This document shows, piece by piece, positions 8,583 through 17,333 of a DNA stretch of 64,000 nt (within the stretch, counting starts at the first letter, position 1; every line of letters begins with the position of its first letter). The stretch spans positions 682,001-746,000 of the forward strand of contig NZ_CP032624.1 of the NCBI RefSeq assembly GCF_003627055.1, given 5' to 3'. This DNA comes from Gryllotalpicola protaetiae. GTDB lineage: Bacteria > Actinomycetota > Actinomycetes > Actinomycetales > Microbacteriaceae. A program made the position numbers and the translations under genes. Below the pieces are notes generated by a model. It was not told the origin of the DNA, made no database searches, and saw only the letters and a program-made list of their open reading frames with translations.

Positions 8583-8672
8583 CCGCCTAGAAAGACGAAT
8601 GGCAGAGATCGAAGTCTCTGCCGGGCTGAAGGTGGGGTTCTGGTTGTCTCAGAGAGCCGGCACCTCAGCCGG
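8583..8672 (-). promoter_or_regulatory. Transcription attenuator of the DAHP synthase gene
   Basis: On the minus strand, downstream of the leader peptide's aromatic codons, three elements line up: a hairpin CCGGC/GCCGG overlapping the end of the leader ORF (8657-8672), a TCTCTG segment (8655-8650), and an 8-bp stem GGCAGAGA/TCTCTGCC with a 6-nt loop (8622-8601) followed by the T-rich tract ATTCGTCTTTCT. The TCTCTG segment duplicates the terminator's 3' arm and could pair with CAGAGA of its 5' arm, making an antiterminator. This is the layout of a classical ribosome-mediated attenuator. Confidence 0.7.
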
Positions 8673-8702
8673 GGACTCATAGACATACCAGAAGCGGTTC
8701 AT
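8649..8702 (-). CDS. Aromatic leader peptide MNRFWYVYESPAEVPAL
   Basis: A 17-codon ORF just upstream of the DAHP synthase gene encodes Phe-Trp-Tyr-Val-Tyr at codons 4-8, i.e. one or two codons for each end product of the pathway, then a neutral tail and TGA. The ATG at 8702 is 7 nt downstream of TAACCT, the -10 pattern used throughout this window, so the ORF starts at the very 5' end of the transcript. Stalling at the aromatic codons when any of the three amino acids is short would leave the antiterminator free to form. Function is inferred from sequence and layout. Confidence 0.75.
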   Translation of the reverse strand: MNRFWYVYESPAEVPAL

Positions 8703-8788
8703 GCCGCTGAGGTTATCACGGTGCGCACGGTACGGCTTCGCGGCGTGTCCCCTGGCGGCACGAGCACACCGTGACCACTATGGGGGCC

Positions 8789-9607
8789 ATGTCCACTGAT
8801 GTCGGCGGCGAGTGGAACCGCGACGCCGCCTACCACCCCTGGATCCAGCGCATCGCGGCGGAGCACGCCGGCGACGTGCTCGACGTGGGCTGCGGCGACG
8901 GGCTGCTCGCACAGCGGCTGGCGGAGGTCTCGCGTTCCGTCATCGGCATCGACAAGGACCCCGTCGCGATCGCGCAGGCGCACAAGCGGCTCTGCATGGT
9001 GCCGAACACGGACGCCGCCGTGTCGGAGTTCGGCACGGAATGGGGCCTCGTCCCCGGCAGCTACGACGTCGTCACGATGGTGTCTGCATTGCACGAGCTA
9101 CCGCTCGTCCCGACACTCGAGCGCGTCGTCGACCTGCTGAAGCCGGGCGGCACGCTCGTGGTCGTCGGAGTGACCGCGCCGGCGACGGTCGTCGACCGGG
9201 CGGTGGAATGGGCGTCGGTTCCCTACTCGCGTGCCCTCGAGCTCTTCTATACCTGGCGCGGCATGTATCGGCCAGAGTTCGCGTCGGCGCAACCGGCGAA
9301 GCCCGCCTATTCCTTCGCAGATGTGGCGGACGCCGCGGCCGAACTGCTGCCGGGGGCGGAGCTGCACCGCGGGCTGCTCGGCCGGTATCGCCTGCGGTGG
9401 GCGAAGCCGGTGACGGTGGCCGCCCCGGAGGCCGAGCTCGGGGCGATGGCGGCCGCGGCGATCCAGGACAGACCGGACGGCGAATCCCTCGATGAGCAGG
9501 ACGCGCACGTGCTCGCCCGCGACGACGTCGACGAGCTGTCGCACCTGTTCGACCAGACGCGCGAAGTGCCGACGATCGAGCCCGGGCCCGTGCGCCGCAG
9601 CGCCTAA
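8789..9607 (+). CDS. Class I SAM-dependent methyltransferase
   Basis: A 272-residue protein with a Rossmann-type SAM-binding domain: motif I VLDVGCGDGLLAQRLA, an acidic end of strand 2 in VIGIDKD, DVVTMVSALHELPL as motif IV, and LKPGGTLVVVGV as motif V/VI. The substrate is unknown; the C-terminal ~70 residues are rich in Ala, Glu and Asp and probably disordered. Three in-frame starts exist (GTG 8771, ATG 8780, ATG 8789); I chose the last because the domain begins soon after it. The gene is divergent from the DAHP synthase leader, sharing a short promoter region of about 85 bp, and is followed closely by a GNAT gene. Confidence 0.85.
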   Translation: MSTDVGGEWNRDAAYHPWIQRIAAEHAGDVLDVGCGDGLLAQRLAEVSRSVIGIDKDPVAIAQAHKRLCMVPNTDAAVSEFGTEWGLVPGSYDVVTMVSALHELPLVPTLERVVDLLKPGGTLVVVGVTAPATVVDRAVEWASVPYSRALELFYTWRGMYRPEFASAQPAKPAYSFADVADAAAELLPGAELHRGLLGRYRLRWAKPVTVAAPEAELGAMAAAAIQDRPDGESLDEQDAHVLARDDVDELSHLFDQTREVPTIEPGPVRRSA

Positions 9608-9616
9608 CCTCGAGTG

Positions 9617-10393
9617 ATGACCGAGGCCTCTGCCGGCACGACCGACTTTGCGGCGCTCGCCGATGCGGCGTGGCCCGCCCTCGAGCGGGCGGAGGCCGGC
9701 GGCTGGCAGATGCGCTTCGCCGCCGGCGTCACAAAGCGCGCGAACTCGGCGTGGTGGGTCGGGAACGAAGCCGACACGTCGCCAGACGCGCTGGCCGCCG
9801 TCGAGATCGCCTACCGCGAGCGCGGCCTCCCGCCGCTGTTCCAGCTCTCCGCCGCGCAGGGCGGCGCGCGCGCCCGGCTGATCGGGCGCGGCTACCGAGC
9901 CCTGGACGAGACGCTGGTGCTCGCGGCATCCCTCGCCGCACGCGAGACCGTGCCGGATGACGGGGTCGAGCTCGCCGACGAGCCCGGCGACGAGTGGCTC
10001 GCCGTGTGGTGGTCGGTCGACGGGCGCGGCGGCGAGGCCGAGCTCGAGACCGCACGCCGCATCCTCACGGGCGTTCCCGCCGTGTATGCCGCTCTGCGCA
10101 TAGACGGTGCGCTGGTGGCGGTCGCGCGGCTCGCACCGGTTGGCGAGTGGGGTGGTCTGTACTGCGTCGCCACGCTGCCCGAGCACCGCAGGCGCGGGTA
10201 TAGCGAGCGGGTGGTCGCTGCAGCACTCGCGGCGGGCGCCGAACACGGGGTGACGGATGCCTGGCTGCAGGTGCTCGCCCGCAACCAGGCCGCCGCCGCC
10301 CTCTACGCGCGGTTCGGCTTCGCGGAGGTCGACCGATACGAGTACCTGGTCGGCGCGCTCAGGCTGCCGCCGGCCGCAGCGTGCCGGGCGTAG
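9617..10393 (+). CDS. GNAT-family N-acetyltransferase
   Basis: The 258-residue product has its acetyl-CoA-binding GNAT fold in the C-terminal half: GGLYCVATLPEHRRRGYS is the strand 4 / pyrophosphate-loop motif A (Q/RxxGxG/A type) and RNQAAAALYARFGF is motif B. The N-terminal half (with RANSAWWVGN) looks like a degenerate second GNAT-like module, as in larger actinobacterial members. Target unknown. ATG 9617 follows TAACCT with a 6-nt gap, indicating a leaderless start only 9 nt after the methyltransferase stop, so the gene may have its own promoter inside the preceding gene end. It is convergent with the ABC-F gene. Confidence 0.85.
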   Translation: MTEASAGTTDFAALADAAWPALERAEAGGWQMRFAAGVTKRANSAWWVGNEADTSPDALAAVEIAYRERGLPPLFQLSAAQGGARARLIGRGYRALDETLVLAASLAARETVPDDGVELADEPGDEWLAVWWSVDGRGGEAELETARRILTGVPAVYAALRIDGALVAVARLAPVGEWGGLYCVATLPEHRRRGYSERVVAAALAAGAEHGVTDAWLQVLARNQAAAALYARFGFAEVDRYEYLVGALRLPPAAACRA

Positions 10394-10402
10394 TCGCCCG
10401 CC

Positions 10403-10456
10403 GAGACGCGCCGAGATGGGAGGAACCGGCGCGATAGCGCCCTTTCAGCGCGTCTC
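10403..10456. terminator. Nested bidirectional terminator
   Basis: Outer arms GAGACGCGC (10403-10411) and GCGCGTCTC (10448-10456) enclose an inner hairpin GGCGC-GATA-GCGCC (10428-10441) followed by CTTT. It fills the space between the convergent GNAT and ABC-F genes. Confidence 0.6.
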
Positions 10457-10465
10457 AGCGCGGCG

Positions 10466-12292
10466 TCAGGCCTCGAGCTGCTCCGAGAGCTCGAGCCAGC
10501 GGGTCTCGAGGTCGGCGAGCTCGGATTCGAGCGTGCGCAGCCCGTCGGTGAGCGCGCCGAGGCCCACGTAGTCCGACTGATCGTGCGCGGCCAGCTTGTC
10601 GTGGGCCGTCGCGATGTCGGCCTGAAGTCGCGCGATGCGCCGATCGATCGACGCCACTTCCTTCTCAGCATTTCGCCGGTCGGCGCCCGAGAGCCCTGAA
10701 CTCCCGTGGTCTCCATTCGCGCCCTGCGCGAGCCGACCAACGGAGGCCGGCGCGGCGGTGCCCGAAGCATCCGCCGTCTGCTGCGCACGCCTCAGGCGCA
10801 GGTACTCGTCGACCCCGCCCGGCAGATGGCGCAGGTGCGCGTCGAGGATCGCGAACTGCTGGTCCGTGACCCGCTCGAGCAGGTACCGGTCGTGCGAGAC
10901 CACGATCAGGGTGCCCGGCCACGAGTCCAGTAGGTCCTCGATGGCCGCGAGCATGTCGGTGTCGAGGTCGTTGGTCGGCTCGTCGAGGATCAGCACGTTC
11001 GGCTCATCGAGCAGGATGAGCAGCAGCTGCAGGCGGCGCTTCTGACCGCCGGAGAGATCCTTCACGGGGGTCGAGAGCTGCGCGCTCGAGAACCCGAGCC
11101 GCTCGAGCAGCTGGCCGGGCGTGAGCTCCTGCGCCTTCGAGCCCGAGCCGATCGTGTAGCTCGAGCGCAGGCCGGCGATCACCGTGCGCACCGGCTGGTC
11201 GAGTACCTCGTCGAGCTCGTCGAGCCGCTGCGTCAGCGTCGCCACCTTCACGGTCGTGCCGCGCTTCACACGACCGGCGGTCGGGGCGACGGTGCCCGCG
11301 ATCAGACCGAGCAGCGTCGACTTGCCCGCGCCGTTGACGCCGAGGACACCGGTGCGCTCGCCGGGCGCGATGCGCCACGTGAGGTCGCGCAGGATCGGAC
11401 GATCGAACGACACGGAGACGTCGATCAGGTCGACGACGTCCTTGCCGAGGCGCGAGACCGCGAGGCGCTGCAGCGAGACCGCGTCGCGGATCTCGGGAAC
11501 GTCTTCGATCAGCTGGTTCGCCGCGTCGATGCGGAACTTCGGCTTCGAGGTGCGGGCGGGCGCCCCGCGGCGAAGCCAGGCGAGCTCCTTACGGGCGAGG
11601 TTGCGCCGCCGAGACTCCGTCGCTGCGGCCATGCGGTCGCGCTCGACCCTCTGCAGGATGTACGCCGCATAGCCGCCCTCGAAGGGCTCGACGATGCGGT
11701 CGTGCACCTCCCACGTGGCGTTGCAGACCTCGTCGAGGAACCACCGGTCGTGGGTGACGACGACGAGCGCGCCGGATGCCGCAGCCCAGCGCGCCTTGAG
11801 ATGACCCGCGAGCCAGGCGATGCCCTCGACGTCGAGGTGGTTGGTCGGCTCGTCGAGGAAGAGGACATCCCATTCGCCGACGAGCAGCGCGGCGAGCGCG
11901 ACGCGACGGCGCTGGCCGCCAGAGAGGGTCTCGATGCGCGCGTCCCACCCGATGTCGGCCACCAGGCCCGAGAGAACGTCCCGGGTACGGGCATCCCCCG
12001 CCCATTCGTGATGGGCTGCGTCGCCGACGATCGCCTTGGCCACCGTCGATTCGGGGTCGAGCGTGTCCGCCTGATCGAGCACGCCGAGCCGCAGGTCGCG
12101 GCGCCGTGTGACGCGGCCTCCGTCCGGCTCCATCCGCCCTGCGAGCAGCCGCAGCAGGGTCGACTTGCCGTCGCCGTTGCGGCCGACGATGCCGACGCGG
12201 TCGCCGTCCTGCAGGCCGAGAGTCACTGAATCGAAGACGACGCGGGTGGGGAATTCGACGTGCAGCGACTCCGCGCCGAGGAGATGAGCCAT
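10466..12292 (-). CDS. ABC-F family ATPase (Uup/EttA-like)
   Basis: A 608-residue soluble protein with two ABC ATPase domains and no membrane segments, as in ABC-F translation factors that act at the ribosomal E site. Domain 1 has GRNGDGKSTLL, LSGGQRRRVALA and DVLFLDEPTNHLD; domain 2 has GVNGAGKSTLL, LSGGQKRRLQLLLIL and VLILDEPTNDLD. The interdomain linker and a Lys/Arg/Asp-rich C-terminal coiled coil (RRNAEKEVASIDRRIARLQ) fit the Uup-like group, which may help resolve stalled ribosomes. ATG 12292 is 7 nt downstream of TATCCT, so the mRNA is probably leaderless; an upstream frame extension lacks similarity. Confidence 0.9.
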   Translation of the reverse strand: MAHLLGAESLHVEFPTRVVFDSVTLGLQDGDRVGIVGRNGDGKSTLLRLLAGRMEPDGGRVTRRRDLRLGVLDQADTLDPESTVAKAIVGDAAHHEWAGDARTRDVLSGLVADIGWDARIETLSGGQRRRVALAALLVGEWDVLFLDEPTNHLDVEGIAWLAGHLKARWAAASGALVVVTHDRWFLDEVCNATWEVHDRIVEPFEGGYAAYILQRVERDRMAAATESRRRNLARKELAWLRRGAPARTSKPKFRIDAANQLIEDVPEIRDAVSLQRLAVSRLGKDVVDLIDVSVSFDRPILRDLTWRIAPGERTGVLGVNGAGKSTLLGLIAGTVAPTAGRVKRGTTVKVATLTQRLDELDEVLDQPVRTVIAGLRSSYTIGSGSKAQELTPGQLLERLGFSSAQLSTPVKDLSGGQKRRLQLLLILLDEPNVLILDEPTNDLDTDMLAAIEDLLDSWPGTLIVVSHDRYLLERVTDQQFAILDAHLRHLPGGVDEYLRLRRAQQTADASGTAAPASVGRLAQGANGDHGSSGLSGADRRNAEKEVASIDRRIARLQADIATAHDKLAAHDQSDYVGLGALTDGLRTLESELADLETRWLELSEQLEA

Positions 12293-12441
12293 TCCGTCAA
12301 GGATAGGCGAGTGCGATACACCTCTGAATTGGGGGGCGCCTCGCCGGGTGCCCACGCGTCTAGATTGTGGCAACCTGTGTTTCGAACATGTTCCGCCACC
12401 CGAGCCGCGGACCTGTTCGAGTAATCAGCCTGGGGGACGGC
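12293..12441. promoter_or_regulatory. Divergent promoters, ABC-F / LuxR gene
   Basis: Minus strand: TATCCT 7 nt before ATG 12292. Plus strand: TAGATT at 12361-12366, giving a ~70-nt leader before ATG 12442, which has a GGGGGA site. The leader contains the 10-bp palindrome GAACATGTTC (12384-12393), of unknown meaning; its 2-nt half-site spacing does not fit an actinobacterial LexA box. Confidence 0.45.
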
Positions 12442-15378
12442 ATGAGCGCATACCCGACGTCGCTCGCAGCGGCATCTGCCGCGACGCGCGACCAGGTGCG
12501 TGCCGCCATCGGGCGCGTCTCGGAGCTGACGCTCGAGCCGCACTCCCGCGTGGGGTCCGTGCTGATCTACGGTCCAGAGGGCTATCAGTCGGCTGGGGTG
12601 CTGCGGGAATCCATCCGGTTCCTCGAGGACTGGACGCTCGTCGTGGGCGTCGCGGTCGAGCGCGAGCGGATGACGGACTGGTCGTTCGTCGAGACGCTCA
12701 ACCTGTCGCTCGCGCGCTTCGGCGTTCAGGTCGTCACCCCGCTTTCGTTCCCTGGCAGCCCCGACGACGCCGTGGCGGTCGGCCGCAATCTCGCCAAGGC
12801 GCTCGCCACCATCGAGGCGCCGGTCTGCGTCGTCGTCGAGAACGTCCACCTCGCCGACGAGCGATCGGCTGAGGCGATCCGCATCGGACTGCGCAGGCAC
12901 GGCAAGCAGCCGCAGATGATGCTGATGTCGACAGAGTCGCTCGTGAACCAGAGCGAGCAGCAGCTGCAGGGTCTCGCGCAGTCCCGCCCCGAGCACAACG
13001 TCATCGTCCGCCTGCCGGCGCTGTCGCCCTCCGACGTGCAGGAACTCGCCGTCGAGCGCGCTGGACGGCCGCTCGCCGGCCGGGTCGCCCGCCAGTTCGT
13101 CGCGGACACCGACGGCAACCCGACGCTCGTGACAGGGCTCTTCGACGCGTTCCAGAGCGATCTCCTCCAGTCGCCGCACCCCGCGGCGATCGATCTCGAC
13201 CGGCCGCGGATCGTGCCCCTCCTGCCTCGGCAGCAGGCCGCGCTCGACGCGGCGTCGCTCGGAGCGCGCACCGCGGCCGAGATCGTCGCGGTCCTGCGCG
13301 AGCCGACGGCGATCGCGGCCGTCAACCGAGTGGCCGCGTGGCTCGGGATCACGGAGACGTTCGGCGCCTTCGATCTCGACGCGGCCGAGCGCGCGGGGCT
13401 CGTGCGCTTCGTCGAGGACGCAGCGGTTCCGACCGTCGCTCCCCCGACGCGGGTGACCGGCGACCGCATCGCCGCGGGCATCGCGATCGAGCGCCGCCGC
13501 GAGATCCATTCGGCCGCGGCCGACGTGCTGACGGGGCTGCCGGTGCTGCGCCACCGGATCGGCGCGATGGTCGCGGAGGACACCACGCTCGTCGCGGACC
13601 TGATCGACGGCTCGCTCACGCGCGCGGCCGTCGGGGACAGCGAGCGCGCCGTCTCGCTCGCGCTCTCCGCCGTTCAGCTGGCCTCGCCCGGCGCCGAATA
13701 CGAGAAGGCGGTGCTCACCGCCGGAACCCTCGCGCTGCGTCTGCACGAGCACCAGCGCGTCGCGCAGCTGAAGGGCGAGCTCGCCGCGCTGCCCGAGTCG
13801 CAGTTGCGCGACGCGATCCTCGCGGATCTCGAGGTTCTCGCAGGCAACCGCGAAGCGGGCATCGAGCGCGCGAGGGCCGTGATCGACGCGCCGGGCGGCT
13901 CTGCCACCACCCGAGCGCTGCGGGCGCACGCCGCGTCGATGCTTCCCCTGTACGACGCCATCAACGAGCACCACGAGCTCGTGGCAGGGCATGTCGCGCT
14001 CGCGCGCCGCGTCCTGGCAGACGCGCCGACGCAGGCGGGCGAGGTCGACGCAGAGCTGCGCTGGCTCGTGCGCCCTCGTGAGAACGAGCTGTGGCTCACC
14101 GCCTGGGAGCTCGCGGCTGCGGCACGCCTGCGCGACTCCGAGCGGCTGGCCGACCGCATGGCGCGCCTCGACCTGCTGCTGCGGGTCACGCCCGACTCGC
14201 CGGCGGCGGTCGACGCGATCGTGTACCAGGCGCGCACCCTGCTCTATGCGGGGCGGGTGACGGATGCCGCGAACCGCCTGCATCGCGCGATCCGGGTCGC
14301 CCCCGGGTTCCCCGACTCGTGGCTCAAGCACACCGCACTCACGATGCACGCCCACGTCCTGTTCCTCACCGGCGACTGGGACAACGCCGTCGTCACCGGC
14401 CGCAGGGCGCTCGAGAGCGCCTTCGACGACCCGTATCGCGCGGCGCTGCCCACCGCGTACGCGGTGTCAGGGATGGTGGCCGCCGCACGCGGCGGAGCCG
14501 ACGAGGTGCACAGGGTCGAGCGCCTCATCGGCCTGCTGCCGCCGCCTGGCGGCGGAGCGGTGCCGTACGACCCCGACCTGCCCGACCTGATGCTGGCCGA
14601 GCTCGCCGCGGCCGTCGGCGACCCGCTCGCTCAGCTGCAGGCGACCGAGACCGCGCGCACCGCGACCCGCCGGGGCAGCGCATGGACCTGGCTGCCGCTG
14701 CACATCGACGCCCTGCTCGCCCTCGGACGCACGGCAGACGCGCTCGGGATCGCGGGCGAGGCGCTCGCGGGCCAGACGCCGTGGAATCGCTCCCCGCATG
14801 CGGTCAGCCGGCTGCACGCGCGCATCGCCCTGGCAACGGGCGACCCCGCGCGGGCCGGCACGCTGTACAGCGGCATCGTCACGAGCCAGACCGCCGCCGG
14901 CCAGCCGTTCCAACTCGCGCGCGACCGGGTCGACTTCGCCGCCGCGCTCACGGCTGCGGACAATCCGAAGCGCGCGCTGGAGCAGCTCGAGCTCGCCGCC
15001 GCGGCATTCCGCGACCTGAAGGCCGGCACCTATCTGATGCGCACCCTGGAGCGCATCGAAGAGCTCGCGGACCACGCAGAGCCGCGGGCATCCGCCGGCC
15101 GCGGCCACGCCGCCGATTCGACGGGCGGCGCGCTCGCCGCACTCACCACGCGCGAGCGCGAGGTCGCGATCGCGGTCGCGAGCGGGCTCACCAACCGCGA
15201 GGTCGCCGAGCAGCTGTACGTGTCGGTGACGACGGTGAACTTCCACGTCCGCAACATCCTCGCGAAGCTGTCGCTGAGCTCGCGCCGCGAGCTGCGCGCG
15301 GTCGTGCAGGGGCCGGCCGCGCGGCGGTCGAAAGGACATCGGAAGGCGCGCGACGAGGACGGCCCTGTCAGGTCTTGA
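12442..15378 (+). CDS. Large LuxR-type regulator with degenerate ATPase domain
   Basis: A 978-residue protein built like LAL/MalT-type regulators: an N-terminal ATPase-like region, a long alpha-helical TPR-like middle and a C-terminal LuxR HTH (about residues 905-975: LTTREREVAIAVASGLTNRE, then VTTVNFHVRNILAKL). The N-terminal region keeps the fold context but not the chemistry: where a Walker A motif (GxxGxGKS) is expected there is YGPEGYQSAGV without Lys, and Walker B is reduced to VVVENVHLADE. It may therefore sense by protein or ligand contact without ATP hydrolysis. ATG 12442 is chosen for its ribosome binding site; GTG 12367 is possible. No neighbouring gene is an obvious target. Confidence 0.85.
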   Translation: MSAYPTSLAAASAATRDQVRAAIGRVSELTLEPHSRVGSVLIYGPEGYQSAGVLRESIRFLEDWTLVVGVAVERERMTDWSFVETLNLSLARFGVQVVTPLSFPGSPDDAVAVGRNLAKALATIEAPVCVVVENVHLADERSAEAIRIGLRRHGKQPQMMLMSTESLVNQSEQQLQGLAQSRPEHNVIVRLPALSPSDVQELAVERAGRPLAGRVARQFVADTDGNPTLVTGLFDAFQSDLLQSPHPAAIDLDRPRIVPLLPRQQAALDAASLGARTAAEIVAVLREPTAIAAVNRVAAWLGITETFGAFDLDAAERAGLVRFVEDAAVPTVAPPTRVTGDRIAAGIAIERRREIHSAAADVLTGLPVLRHRIGAMVAEDTTLVADLIDGSLTRAAVGDSERAVSLALSAVQLASPGAEYEKAVLTAGTLALRLHEHQRVAQLKGELAALPESQLRDAILADLEVLAGNREAGIERARAVIDAPGGSATTRALRAHAASMLPLYDAINEHHELVAGHVALARRVLADAPTQAGEVDAELRWLVRPRENELWLTAWELAAAARLRDSERLADRMARLDLLLRVTPDSPAAVDAIVYQARTLLYAGRVTDAANRLHRAIRVAPGFPDSWLKHTALTMHAHVLFLTGDWDNAVVTGRRALESAFDDPYRAALPTAYAVSGMVAAARGGADEVHRVERLIGLLPPPGGGAVPYDPDLPDLMLAELAAAVGDPLAQLQATETARTATRRGSAWTWLPLHIDALLALGRTADALGIAGEALAGQTPWNRSPHAVSRLHARIALATGDPARAGTLYSGIVTSQTAAGQPFQLARDRVDFAAALTAADNPKRALEQLELAAAAFRDLKAGTYLMRTLERIEELADHAEPRASAGRGHAADSTGGALAALTTREREVAIAVASGLTNREVAEQLYVSVTTVNFHVRNILAKLSLSSRRELRAVVQGPAARRSKGHRKARDEDGPVRS

Positions 15379-15552
15379 CGGTTTGCGCCGACGCCACTGG
15401 CGGGGGCGCGCAGCCCGGTTAGCCTGGTGAAGCCGAGCGGGGGATCAGGCTCAAGGTGAGCCCCACACCCCCAACTCTCCCAACCCCCGTGGTACGACCC
15501 GACGACCCGAACGGTCCCCCGCCGGCGCACCTTCGACTCCAGGCCGCACCCG

Positions 15553-16491
15553 TCAGCCGACGACGCGAGCGCCGTGCACCGGCCCCGTCACCCGCAGGGC
15601 GCGCAGCCCGGACGCCGACAGCGCGATCTGCAGTTCGAGCGCCCCGTCGCCGTCCTCGGCGAGGAACGCCACCGTCGGCCCTGAGCCTGACACGAGCCCT
15701 GCGAGAGCCCCTGCGCGCTCCCCCGTCTCGAGCACCGGCGCGAGCTCAGGCGCGAGATGGATCGCTGCGGCCTGCAGGTCGTTCGCCAGCACCTCGGCGA
15801 GCTGTCGCGGATCGCCGGCGCGCAGCGCCTGCAGCACCGCAGGGTCGACAGACGGCGCGAGCTTCGGCGCCAGCTCGGCCCGGTGCCGCTCGCGGTGCCG
15901 GTCGAGCTCGCCGTAGACGGCCGGCGTCGACAGCTGCGCGTCAGGCAGCGCGAGCACCCAGTGGAAGGTGCCCCGCGCGAGCGCCGGCGACAGCTCTTCG
16001 CCGCGGCCCGTTCCGATCGCGGTGCCGCCCGCGAGCGCAAACGGCACATCGGCGCCGAGCAGGGCGGCCAGCTCGTGCAATTCCTCACGCGGAACAGATG
16101 TCCCCCACAGCGCGTCGCAGGCGACGAGTGCGGCTGCGGCATCCGCCGACCCGCCACCCATGCCGCCCGCGATCGGGACGTGCTTCTCGATCTCGAGCCG
16201 CACGCCCCCCGCGTACGCGGTGTGCGTCGCGAGCAGGCGCGCCGCGCGCAGCGCGAGGTTCGTCTCGTCGGTGGGCAGGCCCGAGCAGTCGACGGGACCG
16301 CGGAAGGAGACGGTGAAGTCCGACGACTCGCTCGCGTACACCTCTTCGTAGAGGCTGACCGCCTGATAGGCGGTCGCGACCTCGTGGTAGCCGTCGGCCA
16401 TCACCTCGCCGACGCCGAGGTAGACGTTGATCTTCCCCGGCGCGCGCACGTGAACACGTGTGTCTCGCCCCGACTCGACCGCCTCGGTCAT
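15553..16491 (-). CDS. ispE: 4-diphosphocytidyl-2-C-methyl-D-erythritol kinase
   Basis: A 312-residue GHMP kinase of the MEP isoprenoid pathway, phosphorylating the 2-hydroxyl of CDP-ME. The N-terminal [15 protein letters not shown] and the glycine-rich ATP loop [17 protein letters not shown] are diagnostic, with [12 protein letters not shown] as the third GHMP motif. It is the last gene of metG-tatD-rsmA-ispE; its ATG overlaps the rsmA stop (ATGA at 16491-16488), indicating translational coupling. The convergent LuxR gene ends about 175 bp beyond its stop. Confidence 0.95.
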   Translation of the reverse strand: MTEAVESGRDTRVHVRAPGKINVYLGVGEVMADGYHEVATAYQAVSLYEEVYASESSDFTVSFRGPVDCSGLPTDETNLALRAARLLATHTAYAGGVRLEIEKHVPIAGGMGGGSADAAAALVACDALWGTSVPREELHELAALLGADVPFALAGGTAIGTGRGEELSPALARGTFHWVLALPDAQLSTPAVYGELDRHRERHRAELAPKLAPSVDPAVLQALRAGDPRQLAEVLANDLQAAAIHLAPELAPVLETGERAGALAGLVSGSGPTVAFLAEDGDGALELQIALSASGLRALRVTGPVHGARVVG

Positions 16492-17333
16492 GACAGCCGC
16501 CCCGCGACGCGCACGAACGCCTCCACGTCGAGCTCTTCGCCGCGCGCAGTCGGTGCGGCGCCGACCGATTCGAGAGCGGCGGATGCTTCGGCCGACCCCC
16601 CGAACACACCGGAGAGCGACTGCCGCAGCATCTTCCGACGCTGCTGGAACGCGGCGTCGACGACGGCGAACACGCGCCGCCGCAGCGCCTCATCGCCCGG
16701 CGCCTCGCCCTTCTCGAACGCCACGAGGATCGAGTCGACGTTCGGCACGGGCCAGAACACCTGCCTGCTGACGTTCCCCGCGGTGCGCCAGGAGCCATAC
16801 CAGGCCGCCTTCACGCTCGGCGAGCCGTAGACCTTCGAGCCCGGCCCTGCGGCGAGCCGCTCGCCGACCTCGGCCTGCACCATAACGACGCCGGAGCGCA
16901 GCGACGGCACCTTCTCGAGCAGATGCAGCAGCACAGGAACCGAGACGTTGTACGGCAGATTCGCGACGAGCCGCGTGGGCTCGCCCGGCAGCGACTCGAC
17001 GGTGAGCGCATCCTGGTGGACGACGGTGAGCCGAGCGGCCGCCTCCGCGCCGAGTTGCGCCGCGACGGTCGCCGGCAGCTGCGCTGCGAGCCGCCCGTCG
17101 ATCTCGACGGCGACGACGTGCGCGCCCGCCTCGAGCAGGCCGAGCGTCAGCGAGCCGAGCCCCGGGCCGACCTCGACGACCGTGTCGCCCGCCTGCACCG
17201 CGCCGACCCGCACGATGCGCCGCACCGTGTTCGCGTCGTGCACGAAGTTCTGGCCGAGCTTCTTCGTCGGCGTCACGTCGAGCAGTTCGGCGAGGTCGCG
17301 CACCTCGGCCGGGCCGAGCAGACCGGGCGTCAC
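16488..17333 (-). CDS. rsmA: 16S rRNA dimethyladenosine transferase
   Basis: The 281-residue product (KsgA family) dimethylates two adjacent adenines in helix 45 of 16S rRNA during 30S maturation. Motifs: [17 protein letters not shown] at the N-terminus, [16 protein letters not shown] (SAM motif I), EIDGRLA, and the catalytic [13 protein letters not shown] 17333 is chosen because it overlaps the tatD stop as GTGA; a longer frame reaches 17375 inside tatD without similarity. Overlaps on both sides mark it as an internal operon gene. Confidence 0.95.
   Translation of the reverse strand: MTPGLLGPAEVRDLAELLDVTPTKKLGQNFVHDANTVRRIVRVGAVQAGDTVVEVGPGLGSLTLGLLEAGAHVVAVEIDGRLAAQLPATVAAQLGAEAAARLTVVHQDALTVESLPGEPTRLVANLPYNVSVPVLLHLLEKVPSLRSGVVMVQAEVGERLAAGPGSKVYGSPSVKAAWYGSWRTAGNVSRQVFWPVPNVDSILVAFEKGEAPGDEALRRRVFAVVDAAFQQRRKMLRQSLSGVFGGSAEASAALESVGAAPTARGEELDVEAFVRVAGRLS

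Noticed and set aside
12384-12393. GAACATGTTC as a LexA/SOS box
   Set aside because: Actinobacterial SOS boxes need CGAAC-N4-GTTCG; here the half-sites are 2 nt apart, so the spacing does not fit.
12223-14355. A 710-codon frame antisense to the LuxR-type gene
   Set aside because: Low-complexity Arg-rich translation, no start signal, and it runs into the ABC-F gene region; the plus-strand gene has a clear LuxR HTH.
15456-15560. A Pro-rich short ORF beginning GTG 15456 in the LuxR-ispE gap
   Set aside because: No ribosome binding site, runs antisense into ispE, and the Pro/Arg composition is what random GC-rich sequence gives.
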